64,000 bases of DNA from assembly GCA_033557465.1 (NCBI GenBank), contig CM066032.1, positions 1,315,118,191 to 1,315,182,190 of the forward strand, in the 5' to 3' direction. Numbering within the stretch: the first letter of the stretch is position 1; each line of letters begins with the position of its first letter. Position numbers and translations under genes: made by a program. A model generated the notes under the pieces. That model was not told where the DNA came from. It ran no database searches and saw nothing but the letters and a program-made list of their open reading frames with translations. Below are positions 1 to 12,229 of this stretch, in pieces. The stretch comes from Ichthyophis bannanicus. Lineage: Eukaryota; Chordata; Amphibia; Gymnophiona; Ichthyophiidae.

Positions 1-1425
1 AGGTCAGCAGGAGAAGTTTGAACTGGATGTGGAAATGGATAGGGAGCCAATGAAATGACTTGAGAAGAGGGGTAATATGAGCATGATGAGGCTGGCGGAA
101 GATTAGCCGCGCAGCAGAGTGGTGAACAGATTGAAGGGGAGAGAGATGATTCAGAGGGAGACCAGCAAGGAGTAGGTTACAATAGTCTAGATGGATAAGT
201 GTCTAGGAGTGGATAAGTGTCTTAGTAGTGTTTTCAGAAAGGAATGGGCAAATTTTGTTGATGTGGTAGAGAAAGAAATGGTAGGTTTTAGCTATCAGTT
301 CAATGTGTGTGAAGAAGGAGAGAGAGGAGTCAAAGACGACTCCAAGTTTGCAAACTGAGGAGAAGTAGAGTTATTCATAGAGACTGAGATAGGAGGAAGG
401 GAAGAGGAGGGTTTAGGGGGAAAAATAAGAAGCTCAGTTTTGGCCATGTTCAATTTCAAGCGGCGGTGAGACATCCAAGCAGCAGTGTCAGAAAGGCAGG
501 CAAAGATCCTGGCCTGGATTGCCAGAGAGATTTCAGGTGCAGAGAGGTAGATCTGGGAGTCATCAGCATAAAGATAGTACTGAAAGCCATGGGAAGAAAT
601 GAGTGCACCAAGGGACTGGGTATAGAGAGTAAAAAAGAGTGGACCCAAGACAGCTCCTTGGGGTAAACCAACTGACAATGGAATTGCAGTAGAGGTGGAT
701 CCATCAGAAGAAACACTGAAAGAGTGATGGGAAAGTTAAGCAGAGGACCAGGATAGCACAGAGCCCTTACTGGACAAGAGGTATCAAGGAGAAGGTTGTG
801 ATCAACAATGTCAAAAGCAGCAGAAAGATCAAGAAGGATGAGGATTGAGTAAAGGCCCTTGGATTTTGCCAGGAACAGGTCACTGGAGCTTTTGGAAATA
901 GCTGTTTTGGTAGAATATAAAGGACGAAAGCAGGATTGTAGAGGATTCAGAAAGGTTTGAGAGGAGAGAAAGTTTAGGCAATGGCGGTGAACCCCACATT
1001 CCAAGCAGTTTAGAAACAAAGGGGAAGAGGGAGATGGGTCGATAGTGAGAAGGACAGGTAGGGTCTAGTGAGGATTTGTTGAGGAGAGGAGTGACCTCAG
1101 CATGCTTGACGGCTGCAAGGAAAGTTGCAGTGAAGAGTGATAAGTTGAGAATAGAGAGATGGAAGGGATGACAGCAGAGGAGATGGAGCTAAGGAGATTG
1201 GTAGGAATAGGATAAGAGGAGCTATTAGTGAGTTTGGATGAGGAAAGAAGGTGAGTGGTTTCTTCCTCAGAAAAGGATGAAAGGGTAACAGAGATGGGGG
1301 GAGAGTGGAAGGTTGGGAGTGATGAGGGGAGGAAGGGGAAGTTGGTGACCTTGTGGGGAACTGAAGTGTGATCTTGTGGATTTTGTCATGGAAGTAATCA
1401 GCCAGGCTCTGGGCAGAAAGGGTAG
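1..1425 (-). mobile_element. L2-clade LINE fragment (reverse transcriptase part)
   Basis: Minus-strand reading frames at 295-678 and 456-1019 carry pieces of an L2-type reverse transcriptase: a DLSAAFD block, a [13 protein letters not shown] block, the [10 protein letters not shown] catalytic box and the [17 protein letters not shown] region. They are split between frames, so the copy is dead. The + strand text from the first base closely matches the L2 at 8,382-9,897, which fixes the identity. The copy is cut by the left window edge on its 3' side and fades near 1,425 on its 5' side. L2 elements move by target-primed reverse transcription. There is no sign that this copy is expressed or used. 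Confidence 0.85.
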
Positions 1426-1429
1426 GTCA

Positions 1430-1849
1430 TAGTATTCTATAATCTGTGTGTGTAAATTGTGGCCCTGCCTATGTTCTGCCGAAGCACTGCCCCCATGCAC
1501 ATGCTACTGAAAGCACGCACACTGGCACTTAAGCTCGGTTTTACAGAATAGCGACTGTCCAGAGTGCCAGTGTACCTGCTGTTCGTGTGTTTATAGCCTT
1601 TACTTATGTGACTTATGTGTATAAACAGTGTGTACGTTTTCACGTGACCCTTATAAATGCAGTCCCTGAGGGGGCATTTTATAACATCATTCCCACACAT
1701 ATATAACCATATATGCACTTAAATGACCTCTTATAAAACACCGACTTGCCTAGAAGTCCATGCTTTGGCACAAAAGCATGTACTTTGCTAGGAGGTAAGG
1801 CTGCGGGCGTGGTCTGGGTAGATTGCAATTGGAGTCTTCACATATAGTA
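1430..1849. other. Unassigned repeat-like sequence
   Basis: No gene is seen. The text has short phrases (for example 'ttataaaa' and 'gcactta' runs) that recur loosely around 38.0-38.3 and 39.0-39.4 kb. This suggests an old MITE-like repeat whose ends I cannot define. Confidence 0.3.
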
Positions 1850-1851
1850 TA

Positions 1852-2062
1852 CAGGGTGGCCCAAAAAAAGTGAGAACATCTCGTAAATTAAAAGCTTAAA
1901 TAGTTTACTTATTTACCTTTTTTAGCTATATAACGTCTTTATTTCGACAATTTCCGGTTGCCATCTTTTTTTTTTCAAATTGTCAATCGTTTACAACTGT
2001 CTTTTTGAATTTTTAAATAACTTATATGCTACGAGATGTTCTCACTTTTTTGGGCTACCCTG
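1852..2062. mobile_element. Mariner-type MITE
   Basis: A 211-bp non-coding element with long terminal inverted repeats. The left end begins CAGGGTGGCCC and continues through 'gtgagaacatctcgta'. The right end is the inverse of CAGGGTAGCCC followed by the same 'gtgagaacatctcgta'. The ends differ by one substitution and one A in the A-run over about 33 bp. Both ends are flanked by TA (1,850-1,851 and 2,063-2,064), the Tc1/mariner target duplication. The interior is AT-rich with no ORF. The near-symmetric ends suggest a fairly young insertion mobilised in trans. Confidence 0.85.
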
Positions 2063-2064
2063 TA

Positions 2065-2546
2065 TGTGCATCTTAACCTATGTGTGTCTGTAGGTAAAGT
2101 ATATGTGCTCATTTTTACCTGCTCAATTTTACCTGTAAGAGATCACACCTACATTTAAGGCTCATTCTTTGCAACATAAGCTAGTATTTTATAAAGAAAA
2201 GTAGACATCCACTTGTCTTAACAAAATAATTCTTATGTGCCTATGATACCGTGTTATAAAATTACCCTCTTGCAGCACATTTCCACTTCCTCTACTGGCA
2301 GACTCAGGCTGTTTATAGTGATAGGGGAGATGTGGGAAAGCATCTCTTATTGGGGTGGTAGGGGCTAAGCATTTGGTGGTGGTGGGTGGGATGATGTTTA
2401 TGAGGTATATATGTACATGGTGAGATGTATATATTTGTGTAAATGAGGAAGGTATGTCTGTGTGTCTGTGGTGGTGGTGGGGGGCACATTTTTGTTTAAG
2501 AGGGATATATGTGTGGGGCCTGTGTGTGTGTAATTCTGTAGATAGT
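2065..2546. other. No gene; TG/GT-rich low-complexity stretch
   Basis: Purine-rich text with repeated 'tgtgtg' and 'ggtggtggtgg' between about 2,370 and 2,535. No coding or RNA feature is seen. Confidence 0.4.
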
Positions 2547-2915
2547 CAGGGCTGGTTCATCCACTAGGTGGGCTAAGCAGCTGCCTAGGGCTGCAGACCT
2601 CCATTGGTAGCATGGCACACAGGGCCTGCTGCCCCCCCCCCCCCCTGTGATGAGCCATGACGTGCTCCGTGCCATGGACAGCGAAGTTGGCTCAACTCAG
2701 CAGCCCATGGAAGGCCATGTGCTTCAACATACATGGCCTGCCACTGCTGTCTAGTCGTCCCCCGATCCCGCCACCAGAATCAGCATTAGTGGGGAGCGGC
2801 GGCATGACTTGGCACAGGGAGGGTGGAGAGGGATGGCGGAATGGCTCGGCATGCCAAGGGGGCGTCATGGCCAAAGCTTCTGCCTAGGGTGGCAGAAACC
2901 CTTGAGCCAGCCCTG
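2547..2915. mobile_element. hAT-like non-autonomous element
   Basis: The segment starts CAGGGCTGGTTCA and ends with the inverse of CAGGGCTGGCTCA. These are hAT-style CAGGG termini, and the inner 'ctgcctaggg' text occurs near both ends. The flanking octamers (tagatagt and gggttagt) agree at five of eight positions, so the 8-bp target duplication is degraded or absent. There is no transposase. The interior includes a poly-C tract at about 2,632-2,645. Confidence 0.6.
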
Positions 2916-3370
2916 GGGTTAGTCCCTGTATGCTCAGGGTGAAAAAGACAAACTAGCAGTTACATTCCCCAGTACAATTCAGCAAAAGAGTTCCAACGCA
3001 TCTCTCCCCGGATCCAGAGTCTGAAAATTCCTGGCTTCTTTCAGGTCTGAGGGAAAAACCCTCTTATAGTGGCCTGGTTGTAAATGAGGTTCTCTCTCTT
3101 CACTGACATGCTTCGCCAACAGGTAGTTCTATCCCAAGCCCCTTAAACATAGTCTCCACAGTTTTTAATAAGTCCAAGTCCTCCAGGTAATCTTCTCAGG
3201 CCTCCAACTGCCTGGTCAGCTTGCTACCTCCCATGAAGCAGCGAAAGTGACTTACATCTCTTAGCAGGCCTCACCTGTGTCGGGCCACAGAGATATCCAT
3301 GGCCTCAGACATTGAGTCCTCCCCGGGACATGGCCCTTCCCGTTCCCACTCCATCTCACTAGAGTCACCT
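2916..3370. other. No recognised feature
   Basis: Unique-looking sequence between repeats. I see no gene, RNA or repeat end here. Confidence 0.3.
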
Positions 3371-3540
3371 GATCTCCTTTTTTTCCCCCTTGTTTTATCC
3401 CTGCTTACACCTTCTGTGTTTTGTCTTGACTAGATTGTAAGCTCTGATGTGCAGAGACGGTCTCTTACATGTCTGTGCAGCACTGCATATGACTGGTAGC
3501 GCTATAAAATGCTCAGTAGTAGTAATAGTAGTAGTAGTCA
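3370..3540 (+). mobile_element. L2 3' end fragment
   Basis: The text 'gattgtaagctctgatg...ctcttacatgtctgtgcag...actggtagcgctataaa' followed by an agtagtagt run is the same 3' tail seen inverted at 8,382-8,500. It is a 5'-truncated L2 insertion with no coding capacity. Confidence 0.75.
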
Positions 3541-3744
3541 TTTGGAGGGAGGTCCATTTCCATATCCTTCCAGTTCCATAGAGCTTATTTTGAGGGATTT
3601 AACTTTGGTTCCGCAGGATATTCCCTCTTTCTCCCCCCAACCCAGGGATTGGAAACCTTCCAGCCAACCTCAGGACCCTGGATTTGGGGATATGTTTGGG
3701 AACCTGTGAGTGATTTCCTTCTCCTAACCCTTGCAATCCTTGTA

Positions 3745-5036
3745 ATTCTATAGCTTTAATATTATTTTTTTACATATCGTGCCACTCCTCTTCCCCTTCT
3801 TCCAATTTATCAAGGTCCTCCTGCAATTTTTCACAATCCTCTTGTGTTTTAACAGCTTTGAATAATTTTGTGTCATCTGCAAATCTGATTACCTCACTCT
3901 TTATTCCCATTTCCAGGTCATTTATGAATATGTTAAAAAGTAGCAGACCTAGCACAGATCCCTGGGGCACTCCACTATTTAGCTTTCTACATTGAGAAAA
4001 TTGACCATTTAGCCCTACCCTCTGCTTTCTATCTTTTAACGAGTTCCTGATCCACAATAATAGTACAATAATAGTACACTGTCTCCTATCCTGTGACTTT
4101 TTAATTTTGCGAAGAGTCTCTCATGAGGGACCTTGTGCAAAGCTTTCTAAACATCCAGATACACTACATCGACCAATCCATCTTTGTCTGTTTATTCACA
4201 CCTTCAAAAAAATATCATAGATTGGTATGACAAGATCTTCTTTGGCTAAATACATGTTGGCTTTCTCACAATAAACCATGACTATCTACATGTTCAATAA
4301 TTTTGTTCTTTAACATGGTTTCTACCATTTTGCTCAGTACTGATGTCAGGCTTACCAATCTATAGTGTCCCAGATCACTCCTTGAACAATATTTAAAAAC
4401 TGGCATTACAATGGCCATTCTCCAGTCTTCATGTACTACAAATGATTTTAATGTTAGTTCACAGATTACAAGTAGTAGGTTTGCTATCTCATATTTCAGT
4501 TCTTTCAGCACCCTCGGATATATACCATCTGGTCCAGGTGATTTGCTACTCTTCAGTTTATCAAATAATTCTAATACATCTTCCCAGTTTATCAATATTT
4601 CTTTCAATTCTTCCGATATATCACCATTTAATACCATTTCAGGCATGGATACCTTCCCTGCATCTTCTTCTGTAAAGCAAAGAATTCATTGTCTATCCGC
4701 TATGGCCTTATCCTCTCTTAATGCCCCTTTTACACCTCTATCATCTAATGGCTCAACTGACTTTCTCACAGTTTTTTTGCTATGAATGAACTTGAAAAGT
4801 TTTTATTATGTGTTTTTAGTTCCATAGCAAGCTTTTTTTTAATTTTCTCTTTGCTTGCCTTATCCGTACTTGCATATAACTTGGCAGTGCTTATTTTGTT
4901 TCCATCTTTTGTCATTTGGCACCATTTTACATTTCCTGAAAGATGTTTTTTGTTTTGCTACAACAGCCTCTCTGACTTCACCTTTAAACCATACTGGCAG
5001 TTTTTTGGCCTTCCTTCTGCTTTTCTTAAAGCATGA
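3745..5036 (-). mobile_element. CR1 LINE fragment (reverse transcriptase)
   Basis: Minus-strand frames at 4,266-4,646 and 3,770-4,057 give consecutive CR1 reverse-transcriptase blocks: SKSPGPDGI, then a degraded NYRPVSLTS equivalent, then [16 protein letters not shown] and the FADDTKLF catalytic box. The upstream linker is seen at 4,860-5,063. Several frame changes and stops make it a dead copy. It abuts the 3' end of the next CR1, near 5,037. Confidence 0.85.
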
Positions 5037-8000
5037 AATAGAAACAGAGAAACAGAGAAACATAGAAAAATGACAACTGAGAAATACCTCATAGCCTATC
5101 TAGTCTGTCCTTCCATATCAACAACTACAACAGTCCCCTTTTTTCCTTTAGAGATCCTCTGTGTTTGTCCCATGTTTTTTTGAATTCAGATACTGTCCTC
5201 AACTCTACCACCTCCACTGGGAGACTATTCCATGGATCCACCACTCTTTCCATAAAGAAATATTTCTGCATATCACTCCTGAATCTATCCTTTCAACCTC
5301 ATCCCTTATCTCCTCGTAGCAGAACTTGCTTTCAATCGAAAGATTCTCTCCCCCTGTGCATTTATGCCATGGAGGTATTTAAACGTCTCAACTATATCAC
5401 CTCTATCCCGCCTTTCCTCTAAGGTGTACATATTAAGATCCTTAAGTCTGTCCTCATGTGCTTTATAATGAAGACCACTAACAATTTTGGCAGCCACCCT
5501 GTTTATATCCTTTTGAAGGTGAGGTCTCCAGAATTGCACCAAAGACTTATACAGAGGCACTATCACCTCCTTTTTTCTGCTAGCCATTCCTCTCTGTATT
5601 CACCCAAGCATCCTTCTAGCTTTTGCTGTCGCCTTTTCTACCTGTTTAGCTACTTTAAGATCATCAGACACAACCACACATAGGTCCCGCTCTTCTTTAG
5701 TGGACAAAAGTACTTCACCCCCTATACTATATTGCTCCCTAGGATTGCTGCAGCCAAAATGCATGACCTTGCATTTCTTAATATTAAATCCCAGCTGCCA
5801 GATTCAATACCATTCTTCAAGCTTATCTAGATCCCTCCTCATGTTATCTACACTTTCCTGGGTGTCTACTGTATTGCAAATTTTGATATCATCCCCAAAG
5901 AGGCAAACCTTACCTGACAGCCTTTCTGCTATATCACTAACAATGATGTTAAAAAAATCGGACCAAGGACAAATCCCTGGGGCAAACCACTGGTAAATTC
6001 CTTCTCCTCAGCGTGAACTCCATTTACCTGTACTCTTTGTCGCTTTCCACTCAACCAATTTTTAACCCAAGCACTAACTTTACGGTCAATCCCTAGGGTT
6101 CTCAGTTTGTTTATAAGTCGCCTGTGAGGAACGGTGTCAAAGGCTTTACTGAAATCTAAATACACCACATTTAGGGCTCTCCCTCGGTCCAACTCACTGG
6201 TCACCCAGTCAAAGAAATCTATCAGATTTGTCTGATAAGACCTGCCTCTGGTGAATACATCTGGCTTGTGCTTCTAAGATAATATTTTTAAACAATGTCC
6301 ATGCTTTATGTAAATTTTTAACCTTTGCAGTCACTCCTTTTAGTTTTCTCTTAACTGCTTTCCTCATTTTATCATAGCCTCCCTTTTGAAAGTTAAAAGA
6401 TAGTACTGTGGATTTCCTTGCCATCCTTCCACTATTTATTCAATCAAATATGATCATGCTGTGATCACTATTGCCAAGTGGCCCAACACCCTTGTCTTTT
6501 GCACAATATCCTGTGTTCCACTAAGGATTTGGTCCAAAATAACTTTCCCTCTTTTCGGTTCATGAACCAGCTGCTCCAAGAAGCATTTATGTCATCTAGA
6601 AACTATTTCCCTAGCATGTTCTACCATGACACTGATCCACTCGATACTGGGGTAAATGAAATCATCCATTATGACTGTGTTGTAACTTTTGTTAGCTTTC
6701 CTGATTTCTTTTAGCATTTCATCATCTATTTGTTCATTCTGGTGAGGTAGTTGGTAGTACACCCCCACTGCCATCACCTTCCCCTTTTCATATGGGATTT
6801 CTATCCATAGAGATTCTATAGTGTATTTTGTTTCCTGCAAAACTTTAATCTTGTGTGACTCAATGCCCTCTCTAACAGAGTGCAACCCCTCCACTAATTC
6901 AATCTACTATATCATGCAATATAGTTTGTACCCAAGTATCACAGTATCCCATAGGTTGTCTTCATTCCACCAGGTCTCTAAGATAACAATCATATCTAAC
7001 CTCTCATTTATTGCTATATATTCTAACTCTCCCATCTTATTTGTTAGACTTCTAGCATTTGCATACAGGCATTTTAGAGGTTGTATTTTATTCATATTAA
7101 TGTGGTTAGCAGTAGACAGTAGTAATTTGGAATCTTTAAGCTCTGTCTGCTCTGTACTTAAGCTCATCTGGGTTACTTTTGTCTTTATTAGAAGCTCTCT
7201 GTCAGGATGCCCTAACTTCCTTCTTTTGCTAGTATCCTTCAAGGATACATCCTTCTGAACCATGTGCTCTTGTGCGACGGTGAGCTTTCCCCTATTATCT
7301 AGTTTAAAAGTAGCTCTATCTCCTTTTTAAAGATTAATGCCAGCTGGGTTCCATTCTGGTTAAGTAAAAAGCCCCTCCTTTCCCCAGAATGTTGCCCAGT
7401 TCCTAACAAATCCATACCCCTCTTCCTTGCACCTTCATTTCATTCATGCATTGAGACTATGGAACTCTGCCTGCCCTTTTGATCCTGCATGTGGAATGGG
7501 AAGCATTTCAGTGAATGCTGCCCTGGAAGTTCTGGATTTCAACTTCCTACCTAAAAGCCTAAAATTGGCCTCCAGAACTTCCCTCCCACACTTTCCTATG
7601 TCATTGGTACCAACATGCACCAAGACAGCAGATTCCTCCCCTGGTCTAGGTGGCATGTGAGGTCTTCTACCTTCGCACCAGGCACACATGTTACCAGGCA
7701 ATCCTCATGTCTACCAGCCACCCAGCTATCTACATGCCTATTGATTGAAATATCAACTATAACGGCAGTCTTAAGCCTTCCCTCATGGGAACATGGCCCT
7801 GTAGAATCCTCCTTGGTCCAAAAGGGTTGAACATCACCTGGTGGACAGATCCTAGCTACATGATCACTTCCTGCTACACTGAAGTGATGGTCTCTTGTCA
7901 TCTGACCTCTCTCCTCCATAGCAACAGGGTGGCTGCTAGACTAGAGATGGGCTTCAGAACTATGTCCCTGTAGGTCTCGTCTATATACCTCTCTGTCTTC

Positions 8001-8165
8001 CTTATGACTTCCAAGTCTGCGTACAGAGATCTAGCGTACAGAGATCGGACTTATTCCCTCACAGCAAAGAGCTCCTTGCACCTAATGCACACATAAGACC
8101 CTTCACCCAGGTGTGGGATTCGGTTGGTTTGGCCCGGTTCATGCAGACTAGTTCCTGCTGAGACC
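5037..8165 (-). mobile_element. Near full-length CR1 LINE, degraded
   Basis: Read on the - strand, this has most parts of a CR1. From 5' to 3' there is a Cys-containing ORF1 start (about 8,060-8,160) and an SGNH-esterase-like ORF1 (VLVHVGTNDIG near 7,620). Next come the endonuclease start (LKCLYANARSLTNKMGELE near 7,060-7,120) and further endonuclease at 6,592-6,894. The reverse transcriptase follows (YLDFSKAFDTVPHRRL near 6,110-6,170, SGLPQGFVLGP near 5,960), then a C-terminal piece at 5,306-5,587. The 3' end near 5,045-5,110 carries the family tail that recurs at 15,030-15,090 and 28,146-28,234. Many stops and shifts make it non-functional. Confidence 0.85.
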
Positions 8166-8381
8166 CATGTTTGGCAAACTGGGCGGAACACGGAGTGGCA
8201 GTGCTAGCTCTGCAGTGGCGGGAACCCCTCCCCCCCCCACCTGTCAATGCTTTACGGCATCAGGGGATCACAGCATCAGAAGAAGCCCCCGATGCTGTCA
8301 AAACATTGTCAGGTGGGGGATCGGGCCACTGGGCCACCAGGGAGTTGCGTACCCTCAGTAGAGGGCAGCTGGCCAAGTGTA
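8166..8381. other. No recognised feature
   Basis: A short GC-rich stretch between the CR1 5' end and the L2 3' end. No feature is supported. Confidence 0.3.
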
Positions 8382-9897
8382 TTACTACTACTACTACTAC
8401 TCAGCATTTATATAGCGCTACCAGTCGTATGCAGCGCTTTACAGTATAGACATGTAAGAGACAGTCCCTGCTCATCAGAGCTTACAATTTAGTTAAGACA
8501 AAACGCACAAACACACAGATACGGAAGATGTAGGCAGGGGTGGAACAAGGGGGGGAAAAGAAGACTAGGTGAGTCATGATCCAAAAGCATCAGCAAAGAG
8601 GTGGGCTTTCAACTTAGACTTGAAGAGGGTTAGAGAAGGTGCATGGTGTACAGACACAGGTAGTTTGTTCCAGGTGTAAGGTGCAGCAAGGTGGAAGGAG
8701 CAAAGTCTGGAATTAGCAGTGGGAGTGCGGGGCATAGATAGAAGCAGTTTGCTGGAAGAGCGGAGTTCCCGAGGGGGGTTATGAGGAGAGATAAGAGATG
8801 AAAGGTACCGAGGAGCCGCAGAGTGAATGCATTTATAGGTCAGCAGGAGAAGTTTGAATTGGATGCGGAAGTGGATAGGGAGTCAGTGAAGTGACCTGAG
8901 AAGAGGTGTGATATGGGCATGACGAGGCTGACAGAAAATTAGTCGTGCAGCAGAGTGTTGAACAGATTGAAGGGGAGAGAGGTGACTTAGAGGGAGACCA
9001 GCAAAGAGCAGGTTACAGTAGTTGAGCAGGAGGTGACTAAGGAGTGGAAAAGCGTTTGAGTAGTGTGTTCAGAGAGGAAGGGGCAGATTTTGCTAATGTT
9101 GTAGAGAAAGAAACAGCAGGTCTTGGCTACAAGCTGGATGTGTGTGGAGAAAGAGAGAGAGGAGTCGAAGACTACCCCCAAATTGTGGGCCAAAGAAACA
9201 GGAAGGATTACGGAGTTATCCACAGAGATTGAGAAGGGAGGAAGAGAAGGGGAGGTTGTAGGGGGGAAAGATAAGAAGTTCAGTCTTGGCCATGTTCAAC
9301 TTCAAGCGGCGGTGAGACATCCAGGTAGCGATGTCAGAGAGGCAGGCAGAGATCCGGGTCTGAATTGCCGGGGAGATTTCGGATGTAGAGAGGTAGATCT
9401 GGGAGTCATTGGCATACAGATGGTACTGAAAGCCATGGGAAGAGATAAGCGCACCAAGGGACTGGGTATAGAGAGAGAAAAGGAGCGGACCCAGAACGGA
9501 TCCTTGGGGTACACCGACTGGGAGTGGGGTAGCAGATGAGGAGGAGCCACCAAAACACACACAGAAGGAGCAGTGGGAGAGATAGGAGGAGAACCAGGAT
9601 AGCACAGAGCCCGAGAAGCCGAGTAAGGACAGGGTATCAAGGAGAAAGGTGTGGTCGACAGTGTCAAAGGCAGCAGAGAGGTCAAGAAGGGTGAGGACGG
9701 AGTAAAGGCCCTTGGATTTTGCCAGGAACAAGTCACTAGAGACTTTGGCAAGAGCCGTTTCAGTGGAGTGTAGAGGACGAAAGCCGGACAGTAAGGGATC
9801 CAGGAGGGCATGAAAGGAGAGGAAGTCGAGGCAGCAGCAGTGAACCGCACGGTCGAGTAGTTTAGAAGTGAAGGGAAGGAGAGAGATGGGTCGATAA
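8382..9897 (-). mobile_element. L2 LINE, 3' part (host of transposon copy 1)
   Basis: The L2 3' tail (inverse of 'agcgctatataaatgctgagtagtagtag') is at 8,382-8,420. Coding follows on the - strand: a YCNLL-type C-terminal region near 8,990-9,220, then 9,216-9,731 with [30 protein letters not shown], a catalytic box reading [10 protein letters not shown] (first Asp changed to Asn), and the [12 protein letters not shown] block. The altered catalytic box and later frameshift mark it as dead. The element is interrupted at 9,897 by a DNA transposon and resumes at 12,737. Confidence 0.9.
9895..9897 (+). repeat. Target-site duplication (TAA) of transposon copy 1, left
   Basis: TAA here and at 12,734-12,736. 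Removing the element and one TAA restores 'gggtcgataattagaagg', which has the same length as the uninterrupted L2 text 'gggtcgatagtgagaagg' at about 1,036-1,053. Confidence 0.85.
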
Positions 9898-10105
9898 CAC
9901 AGGTAGACTAAAAAAATTTTTTTTTAAACTGCCTCTAATGTTTCGATTGATTTTTACGTTTTTTGGTGCGCTGAATCCAAATCTGGTAACCAATTTGCTC
10001 CATCACGTACAGAATTTTTGCTACATTGGGTTAGCAGTTTGAGGTGAACGTTTCAGATTGAGTGCGATCGAGATAAAAGTTTCTTGGATGAATTCTTTAT
10101 ACTAA

Positions 10106-10381
10106 TTGTTTAGTAGTTATTCAAATAAGAATAAAGAAAATTGTAACAAGGCAGCACATAAGAATAGAGTATTGTCAACAAAACACACTGTGATGGTAGC
10201 AAAATTGTCTGCACTTAAAACAGCCACATACATGTGCACAAACATTGAGCATATAAGAGCGAGGTTAGACACAAAGCAAAGCAAAGAAATGTGCAAAAAA
10301 TGTTGTACAGGTATGTATGTAAGAATAGAAAACGCAAACCGCACCATTGCAATACATGAAGACAAACACCCGATGGTGTGA
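10106..10381 (+). CDS. Hypothetical 91-residue protein, convergent ORF of transposon copy 1
   Basis: An ORF beginning MFSSYSNKNK and ending DKHPMV, running tail-to-tail with the transposase gene. It is also open in copy 2 (42,761-43,036). The two translations differ at one residue (Leu23 here, Met23 there). It is basic, with cysteines at residues 13, 44, 63, 66 and 67 (MCKKCC cluster). An AATAAA lies directly after its stop codon. I do not recognise a domain. The two copies are so alike that shared openness is weak evidence for selection, and the opposite strand is also open for 82 codons. Confidence 0.35.
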   Translation: MFSSYSNKNKENCNKAAHKNRVLSTKHTVMVAKLSALKTATYMCTNIEHIRARLDTKQSKEMCKKCCTGMYVRIENANRTIAIHEDKHPMV

Positions 10382-10501
10382 AAATAAAATTCTAATAAAT
10401 GAGATCCGACACTGTGGTAATAACTAGCAAATTTTTATTTCAAAGTTTAGTAAAAACACGATATTTGTCAACACAGTTTAGATTTTAAAGTCATTCTTGG
10501 G

Positions 10502-12229
10502 TCAATCAATCTCCTGGTGGGCCCGTTTCTTCTTCCCCCGAATGCTTCTCTTGGTGCGCTGCTTGGCGTATTTTTCATCTGGGGTTTCCCGCAGCAGCAA
10601 CCAGCAGAAATCAGCCATCATAGTGGTGTTCTATCTTCCTTGGTACCTTCTCTCTGCGTCCTTGATGTCCTGGTGAAACCTTTCACCTTGTTCTTCACTG
10701 TACGCTCCCAAGTTTTCGGGAAAGTAGTTCACATGGGAGTGCAAGAAATGGACTTTCAGGCTCATGTTACAGCCTTGTTCTTTGAAGGCATTGAGCATCC
10801 TGGCAACAATATCCTTATAGTTCTCATCCCGCCTGTTCCCCAAGAATTTGAGAACAACATCCTTGAAGGAATCCCAGGCTTCTTTTTCCTTCTCAGACAT
10901 CGTTTCAGCAAATGCTCCATCTGAAATGAGTTTCCTTATATCAGGGCCAACAAACACTCCTTCCTTTAGCTTTGCTTCAGAAAGTCGGGGGAACTTTGAG
11001 CAAAGGTACCGAAAACACTCACCATCTTTTGGAAGGGACTTGATGAATTGCTTAATGAGACCCAACTTAATGTGGAGAGGTGGTAATAGAATTTTATCAC
11101 GAGGTACCAAGCTCTCATGAAGAACATTTTTCTCACCGGGTCTCAAATACTCCCGAATTGGCCAGTCTTTTTTCCCCCAGTGTAGGTTGCGGGCCCGGCT
11201 ATCCCACAAGCAAAGGAAGCAGGGATATTTGGTGAAACCGGTTTGCTGCCCTAATAGCATGGATAGAATTTTAAAGTCTCCACAAATCATCCACTTATGC
11301 TCATCATAACGAATCTTCTGAAGAATCAGGGCCAAATTCTCGTATTTTTCTTGGAGAATAACAGAGTGAGCAATAGGAACTGAAGCGAATGTGTTGCCAT
11401 TATGAAGAAGAACACCTTTTATGCTGTCTTTTGACGAATCAATGAACAGCCGCCATTCAGCAGGATCATACTTGAGTTTAAACTTTTCCATCACTCCGTA
11501 TATATCGTTGCAAAATACCAAATCTTCCTCTTTGCTGAAATACTTCAAAAATTGTGTCTCGCGGTTGCGGTACCAATAAAAAGTTGTTCCTGGTGACAAT
11601 AGATTTTTCTGTTTAAGCCGAGAACCTAGCAGTTGGGCAGCATCTTTTGGGAGTCCTAAATCCAGGACTAAATCATTCAATTCAGCTTGAGAGAAAAGTT
11701 CAGGTTTCGGATCTGGTTCAGTTTCAAACTCGGAAGTACTGGACTCATCGGGAAAAGCCATCTGATGAGTCTCATCATGATCAGAACCGTCCACACAAAT
11801 ATGATCCAAAGATTTTGGTGGTTCAGGCACAGGTACTTCGTTGCTATGAGGCATAGGCCTAATTGCTGAGGGAAGGTTGGGGTAACTTATTACATTCTTA
11901 TTTTTTAAGTTGTATCCCTTCACAATGCAAGAGCAAAAATAGCAGTCACTGCTGTGGTCTCTTTATTCACGCCACATCATAGGTATTCCGAAACGAAATG
12001 CTTGTTTTTAACCTTTCATCCATAAGCGTAGATCTTCCTCACATGTCTTGCACACTTTGTGAGGAGCCCACGGTTTGTCTTGATCGCCTAACTTCAAACC
12101 GAAATAGGCGAAATATACTTTTTTAATAAATGCAGAAATGTTCCTCTGCCGCTTTTTCACGGTATATTCCCCACAAATAAAACAAAAACTGTCCGGAGAG
12201 TTGACGCAACCTCTGGCTCTGTGAGCCAT
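10502..12229 (-). pseudogene. Transposase-like gene of copy 1, three nonsense codons
   Basis: Same length (1,728 bp) and reading frame as the open gene at 40,914-42,641, which it matches nearly base for base. It has three in-frame stops: codon 74 (AAA to TAA at 12,008-12,010), codon 89 (CAA to TAA at 11,963-11,965) and codon 533 (TGG to TAG at 10,631-10,633). No net indel has occurred. Two C-to-T-type changes and one A-to-T change explain all three. The product could not be made without readthrough, so this copy can only move, if at all, by a transposase supplied from elsewhere. The start is taken at the ATG matching MAHRARG of the intact copy. Confidence 0.85.

Noticed and set aside
8380..8402. 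tac/act trinucleotide run as a CRISPR-like or coding repeat
   Set aside because: It is the 3' terminal microsatellite of an L2 insertion, also seen at 3,520-3,538.
9123..9539. 138-codon + strand ORF antisense to the L2
   Set aside because: It is a shadow of the L2 RT on the opposite strand.
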